Shown: positions 38,217 to 47,798, counted from the first letter of the stretch. The stretch is 64,000 bases of DNA from DATARH01 sp963746885 (GCA_963746885.1 CAVVDM010000014.1:372001-436000); one strand, 5' to 3'. The notes: a model not told the origin generated them from the sequence alone. Program-made: numbers and translations.

Positions 38217-38654
38217 ATGACGTCTCAATCGCCGCCCCTCGCCGAGCTCGCTCCCGGGCTCAGTGCCACCGGTAAGCTCGACCGCAGCGATATCGACGCG
38301 CTCGCCCAGGCTGGCGTGCGCACGATCGTCAACAACCGCCCGGACGGCGAAGATCCGGGCCAGCTGCCCGCCGCCGAGGCGCGCCAGATCGCCGAGGCGC
38401 ACGGCATCGCCTATCACCACATCCCGGTGACGGCAGCGACGTTGTCGCGCGCCGATGTCGACGCGTTTGCCGCGGTCCTAGCGAGCGCAGCCGCGCCGAT
38501 TGTCGCGCATTGCCGCAGTGGAACCCGCTCGACCCTGTTGTGGGCGCTGACCCGCCTGCGCCAGGGCGCCGACCCGCTGGCGCTGATCGCCGAGGCGGCG
38601 CGTCACGGCATCGACATTGCCAGCCTGCCGGCGCTCGCTTCCCGCCTGCGCTAG
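38217..38654 (+). CDS. DUF442/TIGR01244-type phosphatase- or rhodanese-like protein
   Basis: A 145-residue protein of the family found as the N-terminal part of beta-lactamase-hydrolase-like (Blh) proteins. The active-site loop is HCRSGTRST near residue 100, with a cysteine followed by arginine at +5, a spacing closer to rhodanese loops than to the CX5R of tyrosine phosphatases. The N-terminal landmark GVRTIVNNRPDGEDPGQ is typical. A Doc-type gene starts 13 bases after the stop, which suggests a shared message. Confidence 0.85.
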   Translation: MTSQSPPLAELAPGLSATGKLDRSDIDALAQAGVRTIVNNRPDGEDPGQLPAAEARQIAEAHGIAYHHIPVTAATLSRADVDAFAAVLASAAAPIVAHCRSGTRSTLLWALTRLRQGADPLALIAEAARHGIDIASLPALASRLR

Positions 38655-38667
38655 GGGCGGCGCCCGG

Positions 38668-39066
38668 GTGGCGACCGAGCCGCACTGGGTAGCGCTCGAG
38701 GCGGTCGTCGCATTCAACCGCGATGAAGTCGATAAGAGCGGCGAGCCGCATGATCTCCGCGACCGCAATGCGCTTGGCCGCGCGCTGGCGCATCCCTGGA
38801 ATGTCTGGGTCTACTTCATGGACCGCGACATTGCGGTGTTGGCGGCGCGGCTTTACACCAGTCTTGCCGACGCGCACGCCTTCGCCGCGGGCAACAAGCG
38901 TACCGCCTTTCGCACCGCCGTCGCCTTCATCGAAGCCAACGGCTATGCGCTCGACCTGCCGGCGCAACCGCGGCACCCGATCGACCGTCTGCTCGGCTAT
39001 TTCGACAACCAGCTCGGCCAGGCCGGTGTCGTCGATTGGTTCCGGCTGTGGATGGCGCCGCGCTGA
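38668..39066 (+). CDS. doc: Doc-type (death-on-curing, Fic fold) protein
   Basis: A 132-residue Fic-fold protein with the Doc active-site motif HAFAAGNKRTAF at residues 70-81. Lysine replaces the second glycine of the AMPylating Fic motif, as in phage P1 Doc, which phosphorylates EF-Tu and stops translation. The GTG start follows AGGGGCGG. No Phd-type antitoxin gene is seen next to it; the upstream neighbour is the DUF442 protein. It is either an orphan or has a non-canonical partner. Confidence 0.85.
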   Translation: MATEPHWVALEAVVAFNRDEVDKSGEPHDLRDRNALGRALAHPWNVWVYFMDRDIAVLAARLYTSLADAHAFAAGNKRTAFRTAVAFIEANGYALDLPAQPRHPIDRLLGYFDNQLGQAGVVDWFRLWMAPR

Positions 39067-39105
39067 TCGCCGGCGGTTCGGAACGGACCGGCCCATCTAT
39101 GCCGC

Positions 39106-39285
39106 TCAGTTGCGATGCCGGTGAACCAGGCGCTCATCGTCCCAGACTTCAAACCCGGCGCCGATGCTGCGGGCGTTCATGCGGCGCGCGGCTTCTATCG
39201 CGTCCTCGTCGGTGTCGTGATCGAGGTAATGTGTCGCGTAGACGTTGTCGCCGTGATCCACGAAATGCAGACGATAGAGGGCCAT
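39106..39285 (-). CDS. Small conserved protein, 59 residues
   Basis: Acidic small protein beginning MALYRLHFVDHGDNVYATHY with a following D-T-D-E-D-A helix. The pattern (short beta-hairpin then an acidic helix with EDAIEAA) is shared by many short alphaproteobacterial proteins of unknown function. The ATG at 39285 has GAAGGG six bases upstream, which favours it over an ATG five codons earlier. It is convergent with doc. Confidence 0.65.
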   Translation of the reverse strand: MALYRLHFVDHGDNVYATHYLDHDTDEDAIEAARRMNARSIGAGFEVWDDERLVHRHRN

Positions 39286-39319
39286 CAGCCCTTCTGGCAT
39301 CGCAACCCGTCGGCAACCC

Positions 39320-39331
39320 TGATCTAGATCA
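39320..39331. promoter_or_regulatory. FNR/FixK-like palindrome (weak)
   Basis: TGATCTAGATCA is a perfect 12-base palindrome that keeps the TGAT-N4-ATCA core of FNR/FixK boxes but lacks the outer T and A. It lies about 40 bases before the 59-residue protein start. A class II position would place transcription at the start codon, so its role is doubtful. Confidence 0.25.
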
Positions 39332-39397
39332 TTTACGCCAATAAACTTGGCGACCTTGCGTTCGGCCGGGCAAAAGCAGCGCACGCCCTCTCGGGTC

Positions 39398-40414
39398 CTA
39401 TTCGTACAAATGGCAGGCCACGCTGTGGCCGGGGGCGAGTTCCTGGTGCCGCGGCGCCTGGATGGCGCAGATCGGCATCACCTGCGGGCAGCGGGTATGG
39501 AAATGGCAGCCGGGCGGCGGGTGGATCGGGTTCGGCACATCGCCTTCGAGGCGGATGCGCTGGCGTTTTGCGGTGGGATCGGGGATCGGCACCGCAGAGA
39601 GGAGCGCCTGCGTGTAGGGGTGCTTGGGCGCGGCATAGAGGTCGGAGGCGGCCGCGGTCTCGACGATGCGGCCGAGATACATGACCGCGACCCGCGTCGA
39701 GATGTGCTCAACGACCGACAGATCGTGCGCGATGAACAGATAGGTCAGGCCGAATTTCTCCTGCAGATCTTCCAAGAGGTTGATGACCTGCGCCTGGATC
39801 GACACGTCGAGCGCCGAGACGGGCTCGTCGCAGACGATCAGCTTGGGCGACACGGCGAGCGCGCGGGCGATGCCAATGCGCTGGCGCTGGCCGCCGGAGA
39901 ATTCGTGCGGGTAGCGCCGCATGTGGTCGGGGCCGAGGCCGACCGTTTCCAGCAACTCGACGATGCGCTCCTCGAACTGGCGTCGGTTCGGGGCCAGGCG
40001 GTGGATGATCAGCGCCTCGCCGATGATCGCGCCGACCGTCATGCGCGGATTGAGCGAGGCGTAGGGGTCCTGGAAGATGATCTGCATGTCGCGGCACAGG
40101 GCACGCAGCGCGCTGCCGGTCAGCCCGGTCACGTCGCGGCCCTCGAACCAGATCTCGCCCTCGCTCGGCTCGGTCAGCCGCAGAATGCAGCGCCCGGTTG
40201 TCGACTTGCCGCAGCCGGATTCGCCAACCAGGCCCAGGGTTTCGCCGGCGGCGATCTCGAAGCTGACATGGTCGACCGCGTGCACCTGCTCGGCGGCGCC
40301 GGAGAACAGCCCGCGCTTGACCGGGAAGTTCTTGACGAGATCGCGGACGCGCAACAGCGGCGCGGAGGCGGCATCGTGCCGGAGCGCGGGAGGCTGCTGC
40401 GCGCTGTCGTTCAT
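39398..40414 (-). CDS. dppF: Dipeptide/oligopeptide-type ABC transporter ATPase DppF
   Basis: A 338-residue ATPase of the DppF/OppF type. Walker A is GESGCGKST (64-72), the signature is FSGGQRQRIGIARAL, and the C-terminal oligopeptide domain includes the cysteine-bearing CHFHTRCPQVMPIC. The ATG overlaps the dppD stop (ATGA). A single extra base in dppD makes the raw frame read straight through both genes, but they are two proteins. Confidence 0.9.
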   Translation of the reverse strand: MNDSAQQPPALRHDAASAPLLRVRDLVKNFPVKRGLFSGAAEQVHAVDHVSFEIAAGETLGLVGESGCGKSTTGRCILRLTEPSEGEIWFEGRDVTGLTGSALRALCRDMQIIFQDPYASLNPRMTVGAIIGEALIIHRLAPNRRQFEERIVELLETVGLGPDHMRRYPHEFSGGQRQRIGIARALAVSPKLIVCDEPVSALDVSIQAQVINLLEDLQEKFGLTYLFIAHDLSVVEHISTRVAVMYLGRIVETAAASDLYAAPKHPYTQALLSAVPIPDPTAKRQRIRLEGDVPNPIHPPPGCHFHTRCPQVMPICAIQAPRHQELAPGHSVACHLYE

Positions 40415-41395
40415 AGGATGCATGCCACCTTGTGCCCCGGCGCGACCTCGCGCAATCGCGGCACCGCGGCGGTGCAGGCCGCCATCGCAAAGCTGCAGCG
40501 CGGCGCGAAGCGGCAGCCGGGCGGCGGATCGGCGAGGCTCGGCACGGTGCCGGGGATCGCCTCGAGGCGGGTCCTGTGCGCCGGCCTTGTCGAGGCGCGG
40601 GATCGAGCGGATGAGGCCCTGCGTGTAGGGATGGCGCGGCCGGGCGAACAGATCGGCGACCGGCGCCTCCTCGACGACCTTGCCGGCATACATCACGACG
40701 ACGCGCTGCGCGGTCTCGGCGACGACCCCCATCGCGTGGGTGATCAGCATGATCGCCATGCCAAGCCGCGATTTCATCTCGGCGAGCAGGTCGAGGATCT
40801 GCGCCTGGATCGTCACGTCGAGCGCGGTCGTCGGCTCGTCTGCGATCAGCAGTTGCGGGTTGCAGGACAACGCCATCGCGATCATCACGCGCTGGCGCAT
40901 CCCGCCGGAAAATTGGTGCGGATAGTCGTGCGCCCGGCTCTGCGGGTTGGGGATGTTGACGAGTGCGAGCATCTCGACCGCCCGCTCCCATGCGCCATGC
41001 CGCCCCAGCCCCTCGTGCTCGCGCACCGCCTCGGCGACCTGGGCGCCGATTGTGTAGACCGGGTTGAGCGAGGTCATCGGCTCCTGAAACACGATGCCGA
41101 TTTCCTTGCCGCGGATGCGTCGCATCGCGCTCTGGCCGAGCGGCACCAGATCGCGGCCTTGCCACAGGATCGCGCCCTCGGCGATGCGCCCGGGCGGCAT
41201 CGCGATCAGCTTCAGCACCGACATCGCGGTCACTGTCTTGCCGCAGCCGGATTCGCCGACAACGCCGAGCGTCTCGCCGCGGTCGAGCGTCAGGTCGACG
41301 CCGTCGACGGCGTGGACGGTGCCGTCATCGGTGTCGAAATAGGTCTTCAGCCCGCGGATCTCGAGCAGATGGTCGGCGCTTGTTGCGGTGTCCAA
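40411..41395 (-). CDS. dppD: Dipeptide/oligopeptide-type ABC transporter ATPase DppD, one frameshift
   Basis: ATPase partner of DppF with Walker A GESGCGKTV (47-55), signature FSGGMRQRVMIAMAL and Walker B LLIADEPTTALD. Near 40573 one extra base (CAGGACC, where CAGACC keeps frame) moves the frame. After it the expected tail resumes with RLEAIPGTVP and a cysteine-rich CRFAPRCSFAM end. Corrected length is 327 residues, normal for DppD. Confidence 0.88.
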
Positions 41396-41411
41396 GTCAC
41401 ATCACTTCAGG

Positions 41412-42357
41412 TCACATCACTTTGCGGGGGTCGAGCGCGTCGCGCAGCCCGTCGCCGACGAAGTTGATCGACAACACCGCGAGAAAGATCGCGCCGCCGG
41501 AAAACAGGGCCCAATGCGGCGCGATGTCGAGATAGTCCTTGGCGTCGTAAAGGAGCCGTCCCCAGCTCGGCGTGTCGGGCGGGAAGCCGAGGCCGAGAAA
41601 CGACAGGGTCGCCTCGGCAATGATCGCGGTGGCAACCTCGATCGTCGCGGCGACGATGACCGGGCCCAAGCGAATTGGGCAGGATGTGGCGCACGACCTG
41701 GCGCCATTTGGTCGCGCCCAGCGCCCGCGCCGCCTCGACGAACTCCTTTTCCCGCAACGACAGGAACTGTGCCCGCACCAGCCGCGCCACCGGCATCCAG
41801 CGCAAGCCCCCGACCACGGCCACAATCAGCACGAAGACCCCCAGCTGCGGCCCGACCAGCGCCTTCAGCGCGTCGCGGAACAGGTACATCAACAGCAGCA
41901 GGAGCGGCAGGCCGGGCAGAGACAGGAACAGGTCGGTCAGCCACATCAGCGCCATGTCGGCAGCGCCGCGCGAAATCCCGGCGATCGCCCCGACGATCGT
42001 GCCGACAACGATCGCCACCACCATCGCCGCGAGCCCGACCGACAGCGAGATGCGGCCGCCATAGAGCATGCGGGCCAGCAAGTCCTGGCCGAGATCGTCG
42101 GTGCCGAGCGGGTGCCTCCAGGACGGGGCGGCGAGCTGGGCGGCGAAATCGATGTCGTTGATCGGCACCCGCCACACGAACGGCCCCAGCGCCACCGCGA
42201 GCAGCATCAGGGTGAAGATGACGAGCCCGAGCACCGCCAGCCGGTGCCGGCGAAAACGGCGCCACGTCTCCCGGGCGGGCGAGACGTAGCGCGCGCGGCC
42301 GCCGCTGGTGAGCGGCGCCGCGTCAGCGGTAGGCGATGCGAGGGTCGAGCCAGCCAT
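41412..42357 (-). CDS. dppC: Dipeptide-type ABC permease DppC, one frameshift
   Basis: Inner-membrane permease with the DppC N-terminal helix after RRHRLAVLGLVIF, the HPLGTDDLGQDLLARML motif and the EAARALGAT EAA loop. A one-base insertion in the GGGCCC run near 41662-41667 shifts the frame. Beyond it the end continues IIAEATLSFLGLGFPP and FVGDGLRDALDPR, as expected. Corrected length is 314 residues. The start overlaps the 3' end of dppB by 35 bases. Confidence 0.87.
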
Positions 42358-43286
42358 AGAGGAGGTCGGCTATCAAGTTGAACAGGACAACAAGGCAAGC
42401 GAAGACAAAGGTCACCGCCATGATCACCGGCGTGTCGTTGGCCTGCATCGAGCTGATCAGCAGCGAGCCGATGCCGGGGACGCGAAAGATCTGCTCGGTC
42501 ACGATGGCGCCGCCGAACACCGCCGGGATCTGCAACGCGACCAGCGTCACTACCGGCGACCAAAGCATTGCGCACGACGTGCTTTGTGATGACGGCGGTC
42601 TCGGCGATGCCCTTGGCGCGGGCGGTCGTCACATAGTCGAGGTGGATCACGTCGAGCATGGCGGAGCGCACATATCGCGTCCACGAGGCGCCCTGAAACA
42701 GCCCCAGCACCATGACCGGCATCAGCGCCTGGCGGAATTCCTCCCATGCCCAACGCCAGCCCGTGACTCGCGAGATCGGCGCGGTAGACGAACGGCAGCC
42801 AGTCGAGCTTGATGCTGAACAAGAGGATCAGCAGGAGGCCGGTGAAAAAGGTCGGCAACGAAAAGCCAATAAAGGTCAGCGTGTTGGCGATCTGGTCGAA
42901 GACCGAATAGGGCCGCGTTGCGGAAAACACGCCGACCGGCAGCGCGATCAGCAATGCCACGACCTGCGACGAGCCGATCACCAGCGAGCGTCGTCGGCAG
43001 GCGCTGCATGATCAGCGTGCCGACATCCATCCGGCTGACGAACGAGAAGCCCCAATCGCCGTGCAGCATCGCCAACAGCCAATGCAGATAGCGCAGCCAG
43101 ACCGGGTCATCGAGCCCGAACTTGGCGCGCAGCGCCAGCGCGACCTCGGGCGGCACATTGGGGTTGCTCGCCAGCTCCGCCGAACGGGTCGCCCGGAGCC
43201 AGCGCCAGCACGGTGAACAGCACGAGGCTGATGCCAAGCAGGCTCGGAATCGCAATCAGCAGACGCCGCAGCAGATACCGGCTCAT
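42323..43286 (-). CDS. dppB: Dipeptide-type ABC permease DppB, four frameshifts
   Basis: Starts MSRYLLRRLLIAIPSL. The conserved order is then spread over five frames: APGDPF, ALRAKFGLDDP, LIALPVGVFSATRP, YVTTARAKGI and VFGGAIVTEQIFRVPGIG. The shifts lie near 43177, 42984-42992, 42743-42745 and 42560-42570. Each is consistent with one inserted base. The span of 964 bases minus four gives 320 codons, the normal DppB size. The protein is therefore probably intact in the organism. Confidence 0.8.
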
Positions 43287-43313
43287 CGCGTGTTGCTGCC
43301 CGGCCTGGCCCGA

Positions 43314-45110
43314 TCACGCCTCGCGGTACCAATCTTTCAGGGCCCAGATGTCGTTGTCCCAGCCGCTCAGCGGCACCCGCAGCTTGTGCGCCAGCGCGTC
43401 GACGCGCGGGCCGGTACACGTCGGGGATGTACCCCGGTCGCCGACGACCAGATCGTTCATCTTGATGAACAGGGCGGCGCGCTTGACCGGGTCGAGTTCG
43501 TCCTGCGACGCCTTGAAGGCCGCGTCGTATTCCGCATTGCGCCAGCGCGGCACATTGCGGCCCTGCCACTTGTTGGCCTTGGAAGCGGCCTCCCACGACA
43601 CGAACTGCCGCATGAAGTCCTCGGGATCGGGTGCCGACATCGTCGTCGTGTACATCTGCATGTCGGCGTAGAAATGGCGGTAGGTGTCGGGGTTGGCTAC
43701 GTCGGAGGAGAAGAACACCGAGGCCGTGACCGATTTCAGCTCCATCTCGATGCCGGCCTTCTCGCAGGCCTGCTTGACGATCGCCTGGTTTTTCTGGCGC
43801 GGCGCGTTGATCGAGGTCTGAAACACGAGCTTCATGCGATGCCCGTCCTTGGCGCGGACGCCGTCGGAGCCACGCTTCCAGCCGGCGTCGTCGAGGATCT
43901 TGTTGGCCTTGGCGATATCGAATTCCCATTTCGTGTTGTGCGACACGAAACGCGGCGGGTTGTTGAGGAAATTGCCGGTGGCGATGCCGGTGCGGCCGTA
44001 GATGTGCGCCTCGACCGAGGCGCGGTCGACCAGCAGCTTCATCGCCTGCCGCACGGCGGGATCGCGGAACAGCGGGTGTTGCGTCTTGAGGCTCGAGCGC
44101 TCGCCGTCTACTTCGGTCCACGGGTCGGTGCTGTTGAGCTGGATGTGCTCGATGTTGCCGCCCGCGGTGATCTCGACGCGGCCCTTGGCGTCGGAGCCTT
44201 TCTCCAGGCGCTGCAGGATCTGGTCCTCGACCTGCATGTTCCAGGCGAAATCATACTCGCCGGTCTGGATCACGGCGCGCGCCGCCGACACCGCGTCGCC
44301 GCCGCCCTTCATCTCGATCGTGTCGAAATAGGGCCGATTTTCCTCGTGGTAATTGGGGTTGCGCTCGCCGCGGACGATGTCGCCGGGCTTGAAATCGACA
44401 AAGCGGTAGGGGCCGGTGCCGACCGGCTTCAAATTGGTCGGCGCCTCGCGCGAATTGCCGCCCTTGAACTTTTCGAACAGATGCTTCGGGATGATCATGC
44501 CGGTCTGGCCGGTGAAGGCGGCAGCCCAGAACGGCGTCGGCTTCTGAAAGTGCAGCCGTACGGTGAACTGGTCGATTTTTTCGGCCTTGATGTCCTTGTA
44601 TTGGCCGGTCGTCGTCGCGGCGGTGGCCGGGTCGGCTGCGTATTCCCAGTTGAACACGACGTCGTCGGCGGTGAACGGCTTGCCGTCGTGCCAGTGCACG
44701 TCCTTCTTGAGCTTCCAGGTCACCGACATGCCGTCTTTCGCAACGCCGCCATTCTCGGCGTCGGGGATTTCCGCGGCCAGCATCGGCACGAGATTGCCGT
44801 CGGGGTCCCAGCCGGCGAGTGGCTCGTAGAAGATGCGCGACCCTTCCTGGTCTTTGGTGCCGACCGCGAAGTGCGGGTTGAGCAGGGTGGGGCCCTGCCA
44901 GAACAGCGTCTTCAGCGAGCCGCCGCCGCCGGCCTTCTGCGGCTTATAAGCGAATTTGGCGGACGCGGCTGCTACTCCTGCATGCGACAGCAGCATTCCG
45001 GCAAACGGTGCCGTCAACCCGAGACCGACCATCCGGCGCACAAAGGCGCGACGAGAGACGCGACCGACCTTGACCGCCCCGATCAGGCCGCGCAACTGCT
45101 GCTCGTTCAT
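43314..45110 (-). CDS. dppA: Peptide-type ABC substrate-binding protein (family 5) with Tat-like signal
   Basis: A 598-residue periplasmic solute-binding protein. The N-terminus carries SRRAFV (residues 19-24) before a hydrophobic run, a Tat-type signal. Family-5 landmarks are VHWHDGKPFTADDVVFNWEY and VGTGPYRFVDFKPGD. The ATG at 45110 follows AGGGGGAAGA. Near the C-terminus (about 43408-43436) roughly ten residues are read in a wrong frame between two compensating single-base changes; the alternative frame gives YIPDVYRP, which fits the family better. It begins the dppABCDF series. Confidence 0.88.
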   Translation of the reverse strand: MNEQQLRGLIGAVKVGRVSRRAFVRRMVGLGLTAPFAGMLLSHAGVAAASAKFAYKPQKAGGGGSLKTLFWQGPTLLNPHFAVGTKDQEGSRIFYEPLAGWDPDGNLVPMLAAEIPDAENGGVAKDGMSVTWKLKKDVHWHDGKPFTADDVVFNWEYAADPATAATTTGQYKDIKAEKIDQFTVRLHFQKPTPFWAAAFTGQTGMIIPKHLFEKFKGGNSREAPTNLKPVGTGPYRFVDFKPGDIVRGERNPNYHEENRPYFDTIEMKGGGDAVSAARAVIQTGEYDFAWNMQVEDQILQRLEKGSDAKGRVEITAGGNIEHIQLNSTDPWTEVDGERSSLKTQHPLFRDPAVRQAMKLLVDRASVEAHIYGRTGIATGNFLNNPPRFVSHNTKWEFDIAKANKILDDAGWKRGSDGVRAKDGHRMKLVFQTSINAPRQKNQAIVKQACEKAGIEMELKSVTASVFFSSDVANPDTYRHFYADMQMYTTTMSAPDPEDFMRQFVSWEAASKANKWQGRNVPRWRNAEYDAAFKASQDELDPVKRAALFIKMNDLVVGDRGTSPTCTGPRVDALAHKLRVPLSGWDNDIWALKDWYREA

Positions 45111-45208
45111 TCTTCCCCCTTCGTCGACGCGCACGTCAATATCCACCCATCCCGGCGGATGTTATGCCAGGGGCATGCCAATGCCAAAAAAAGATGCAGC
45201 CGTTAAAC

Positions 45209-45934
45209 TTAATAGAGGTGACACGCCACAGTATGGCCGGGGGCGACCTACTTGCGCAGCGGCATGTCGACCGCGCAGCGCGCCATCGCCTTGGGGCAGC
45301 GCGGATGGAATCGGCACCCCGACGGCGGGTCCAACGCGCTCGGCACCTCGCCGGCGATCGTCAGCTTTTCGCGCTTGTCGTCAGGGTGCGCCGGCAGCGC
45401 TGCGGTGAACAGCGCCTGGGTGTAAGGGTGGAGCGGCTGGTTGCATAGCTCGAGCGATTCGGCGAGTTCGACGATCTGGCCGAGATACATGACCGCGATG
45501 CGGTGGCTGATGTGCGCCACGGTGGCAAGGTCGTGGCCGATGAACAGGTAGCTGACGCCGAGCCGCTCCTGCAATTCCTCGAGCTGGTTCATGATCTGGG
45601 CGCGGATCGACACGTCGAGCACCGAGACCGGCTCGTCGAGCACGATCAGGCGCGTGTTGGTGACCAGCGCCCGGGCGATCGCGACGCGCTGGCGCTGCCC
45701 GCCGGAGAACTCGTGCGGAAAGAGGCGCGCCACCTCGGGCCGCAAGCCGACCAGGTCGAGCACCTCGGCGACCCGCTCGTGCTGTTGCTGGCGCGACATG
45801 CCGGTGTGGATCTGGAGCGGCTCGGCGATGATCTCGGAGACCCGCATGCGCGGGGAGAGCGAGCTGTAGGGATCCTGAAACACCACCTGTCCCTCGCGCC
45901 GGTAGCGCATCAGCTCGGGCCCGGCGAGGCCGGG
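45209..45934 (-). pseudogene. Decayed extra DppF-type ABC ATPase
   Basis: The conserved part starts GLAGPELMRYRRE, so the Walker A half of the domain is missing and an in-frame TGA lies directly upstream. Signature FSGGQRQRVAIARAL and Walker B LIVLDEPVSVLD remain. An in-frame TAG at 45248-45250 comes just before an otherwise intact ending, VAPGHTVACHLY plus TAA at 45209. It lies upstream of dppA on the same strand and is a 5'-truncated paralogue of dppF with a nonsense codon. Confidence 0.75.
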
Positions 45935-46083
45935 TCACGCCAGACGCACCCGCGCTGGCCGTCCGCACGCCAGTTACGCCGGTGTTTAAGAGTCACGCGT
46001 CGCGCCGGGGTCATCGTCGCCATGGCCGGTTGCATCCCGTTCAAAGCGGCTCGTTTTTTAATGAGCTTTGCCTTGATTGCAGG

Positions 46084-47496
46084 TCAGCTATGCGAGGATG
46101 TCTCGCGCGTTGTTTGCGCTTTGGTGGGGGCGACCTCCACCGCGGCGAGCGCGCCGAGCGTAATTGGCTTGTAAGGGGCGCGCGGGCGATAGGTTCCCAC
46201 GTCGGCGGTTGGCACGCCGCGCGCGCGAGCGCTCATGGCGCCGACGATCGGGCCGCACAGCCGGCCCTGGCACGGCCCCATGCCGCAGCGGGTGAAGGCC
46301 TTGAGCTGGTTTGGTCCCGGCGCGCCGAGCCGCACCGCCCGGCGGACCTGACCGGCGGTGACTGCCTCGCAGCGGCAGGCGATGACCGCGTCATCCGGGT
46401 TCAGCACATCGTCGGCGGGCCGATAGAGGGCGTCGAGAAACGGCCGGACCGCGTGCTCGCGGGCGAGTCCGGCGCGGAGCGGGGCGGCATGGCCGTCGCG
46501 CTTCGCCGCGTCGATATGACCCAGCAGCGCGGCGGCATCGAGCGCGGCGAGCCGACCGGCGAGCGCCGCCGCCGCGGCGCCGGCGATGCCCGTCCCGTCG
46601 CCGGCGATCGCGACGGCGGGGTGGCTGGTACGGCCCCACGCGTCGACCACCGGGCGCCAGCACAGCTGCGCCGCGTTCCATTGATGCGCGAGCTGCAGGC
46701 CGAGGCTGATTTGCGTGTTGGGAATGACGCCCTCGTGCAGCAGCAAAAGGTCCGCGGCGATCTGGCCGCCGTCCCAGGCGACGGCCTCGACCTGCCGGCG
46801 GCCGAGCGCACGCAGGCTGCGCAGGTTGCGCTGCACCGCAATCCCGGCACGGCGCAGTTCGAGCATCAGCGCGAGGCCCTTGGCGATGTCGCGGCGCCCG
46901 GTCCAGGCGGCGCCGAGATGCCGCGCGGCCGCCATATAGTTCGCCGCCGGCGTCGTCTCCAGCACGGCGGCGGGCGGCGCGCCGGCGCGTGCCAGCTGTG
47001 CTGCGACGAGGTAGAGTAGCGGCCCCTGGCCGGCCAGCACGACCCGCCCCTCGGGCACGAGATCGGCGGTCTTGAGCAGGATCTGCGCCGCACCGACGGT
47101 CATTACCCCGGGCAACGTCCAGCCCGGGAGCGGCATCGGCCGTTCGATCGCGCCGGTGGCGAGCAGGATGCGGCGCGCGACGACGGTCTCGCTGCGGCCG
47201 TCGGCGATCAGCGACAGGGTGGCGCCCGCGGAGCCGTCGGGGTCGATGTGCCACACTGTCGTTGCCGGCCGATACCGCGCCGTGCTGCCGCGTAGCGCCG
47301 CGGCGAGCGCGCGCCCGGCGAGATAGTCCGCGCCGAGCGGCGACGCCTGCGGAGCGCGCTCGATGGGCCGATAGATCTGCCCGCCGGGCGCGTCCTGCTC
47401 GTCGATCAGCACGGTGTCGAGACCGAGCTCGGCGGCGAGCGCCGCCGCCGCCATGCCGGCCGGCCCGGCGCCGACGATCGCGAGATCGACGCTCAC
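46084..47496 (-). CDS. Amine/opine oxidase-like subunit A: pyridine-nucleotide-type flavoprotein with BFD [2Fe-2S] domain
   Basis: A 470-residue FAD protein resembling HcnB, octopine/nopaline oxidase subunit A and hydroxyproline dehydrogenase alpha subunits. VDLAIVGAGPAGMAAA is near the N-terminus, ATGAIERPMPLPGW and GVMTVGAAQ are family landmarks, and a C-terminal BFD-like domain has CRCE and CGMGPCQGRLC cysteines. The GTG start overlaps the ferredoxin-like gene stop (GTGA). The approximately 150 bases upstream of the pseudogene side (45935-46083) hold nothing recognisable. Confidence 0.87.
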   Translation of the reverse strand: MSVDLAIVGAGPAGMAAAALAAELGLDTVLIDEQDAPGGQIYRPIERAPQASPLGADYLAGRALAAALRGSTARYRPATTVWHIDPDGSAGATLSLIADGRSETVVARRILLATGAIERPMPLPGWTLPGVMTVGAAQILLKTADLVPEGRVVLAGQGPLLYLVAAQLARAGAPPAAVLETTPAANYMAAARHLGAAWTGRRDIAKGLALMLELRRAGIAVQRNLRSLRALGRRQVEAVAWDGGQIAADLLLLHEGVIPNTQISLGLQLAHQWNAAQLCWRPVVDAWGRTSHPAVAIAGDGTGIAGAAAAALAGRLAALDAAALLGHIDAAKRDGHAAPLRAGLAREHAVRPFLDALYRPADDVLNPDDAVIACRCEAVTAGQVRRAVRLGAPGPNQLKAFTRCGMGPCQGRLCGPIVGAMSARARGVPTADVGTYRPRAPYKPITLGALAAVEVAPTKAQTTRETSSHS

Positions 47497-47798
47497 CCGT
47501 CGCTGCCGAGGGCGGCGCGCGCCCCGCGCTGGCGGCGGATTCGCATGCCTGGCCGCGCTGTGACCATGCAGCTCTGCCGGTTGGGCATGCCGTCGATCTC
47601 GGCGAGGCACTCGAAGCAGATGCCCGTCATGCAGTAGGGCCCCCGCTCGCCGCCGCCCGCGGCGCTGTCGCGAATGCTCGCCGGCCCGGCCAGCAGCGCC
47701 GCTGCCGCTGCCGAGGCGCCCGGCGGCACCAGCACGGTGCGGCCCTCGACCTCGACCGCGATCGTCGAGGCCGGGCTGTCAGGCCGCTTGCGGAACAT
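47493..47798 (-). CDS. Amine/opine oxidase-like subunit C: small [2Fe-2S] protein
   Basis: A 101-residue ferredoxin-like subunit related to HcnA and the small subunits of opine or hydroxyproline oxidases. Cluster cysteines are C56, C61, C64 and C77 in the pattern YCMTGICFEC plus SCM. It overlaps the DAO-family gene by 20 bases at its start and the alpha-subunit gene by four bases at its end. This gives a tightly packed B-C-A operon. Confidence 0.88.
   Translation of the reverse strand: MFRKRPDSPASTIAVEVEGRTVLVPPGASAAAAALLAGPASIRDSAAGGGERGPYCMTGICFECLAEIDGMPNRQSCMVTARPGMRIRRQRGARAALGSDG

Noticed and set aside
39398..41395. Apparent single DppD-DppF fusion ATPase
   Set aside because: One extra base near 40573 merges the frames. 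The correct dppD tail and stop are present in the neighbouring frame, and dppF has its own ATGA-coupled start.
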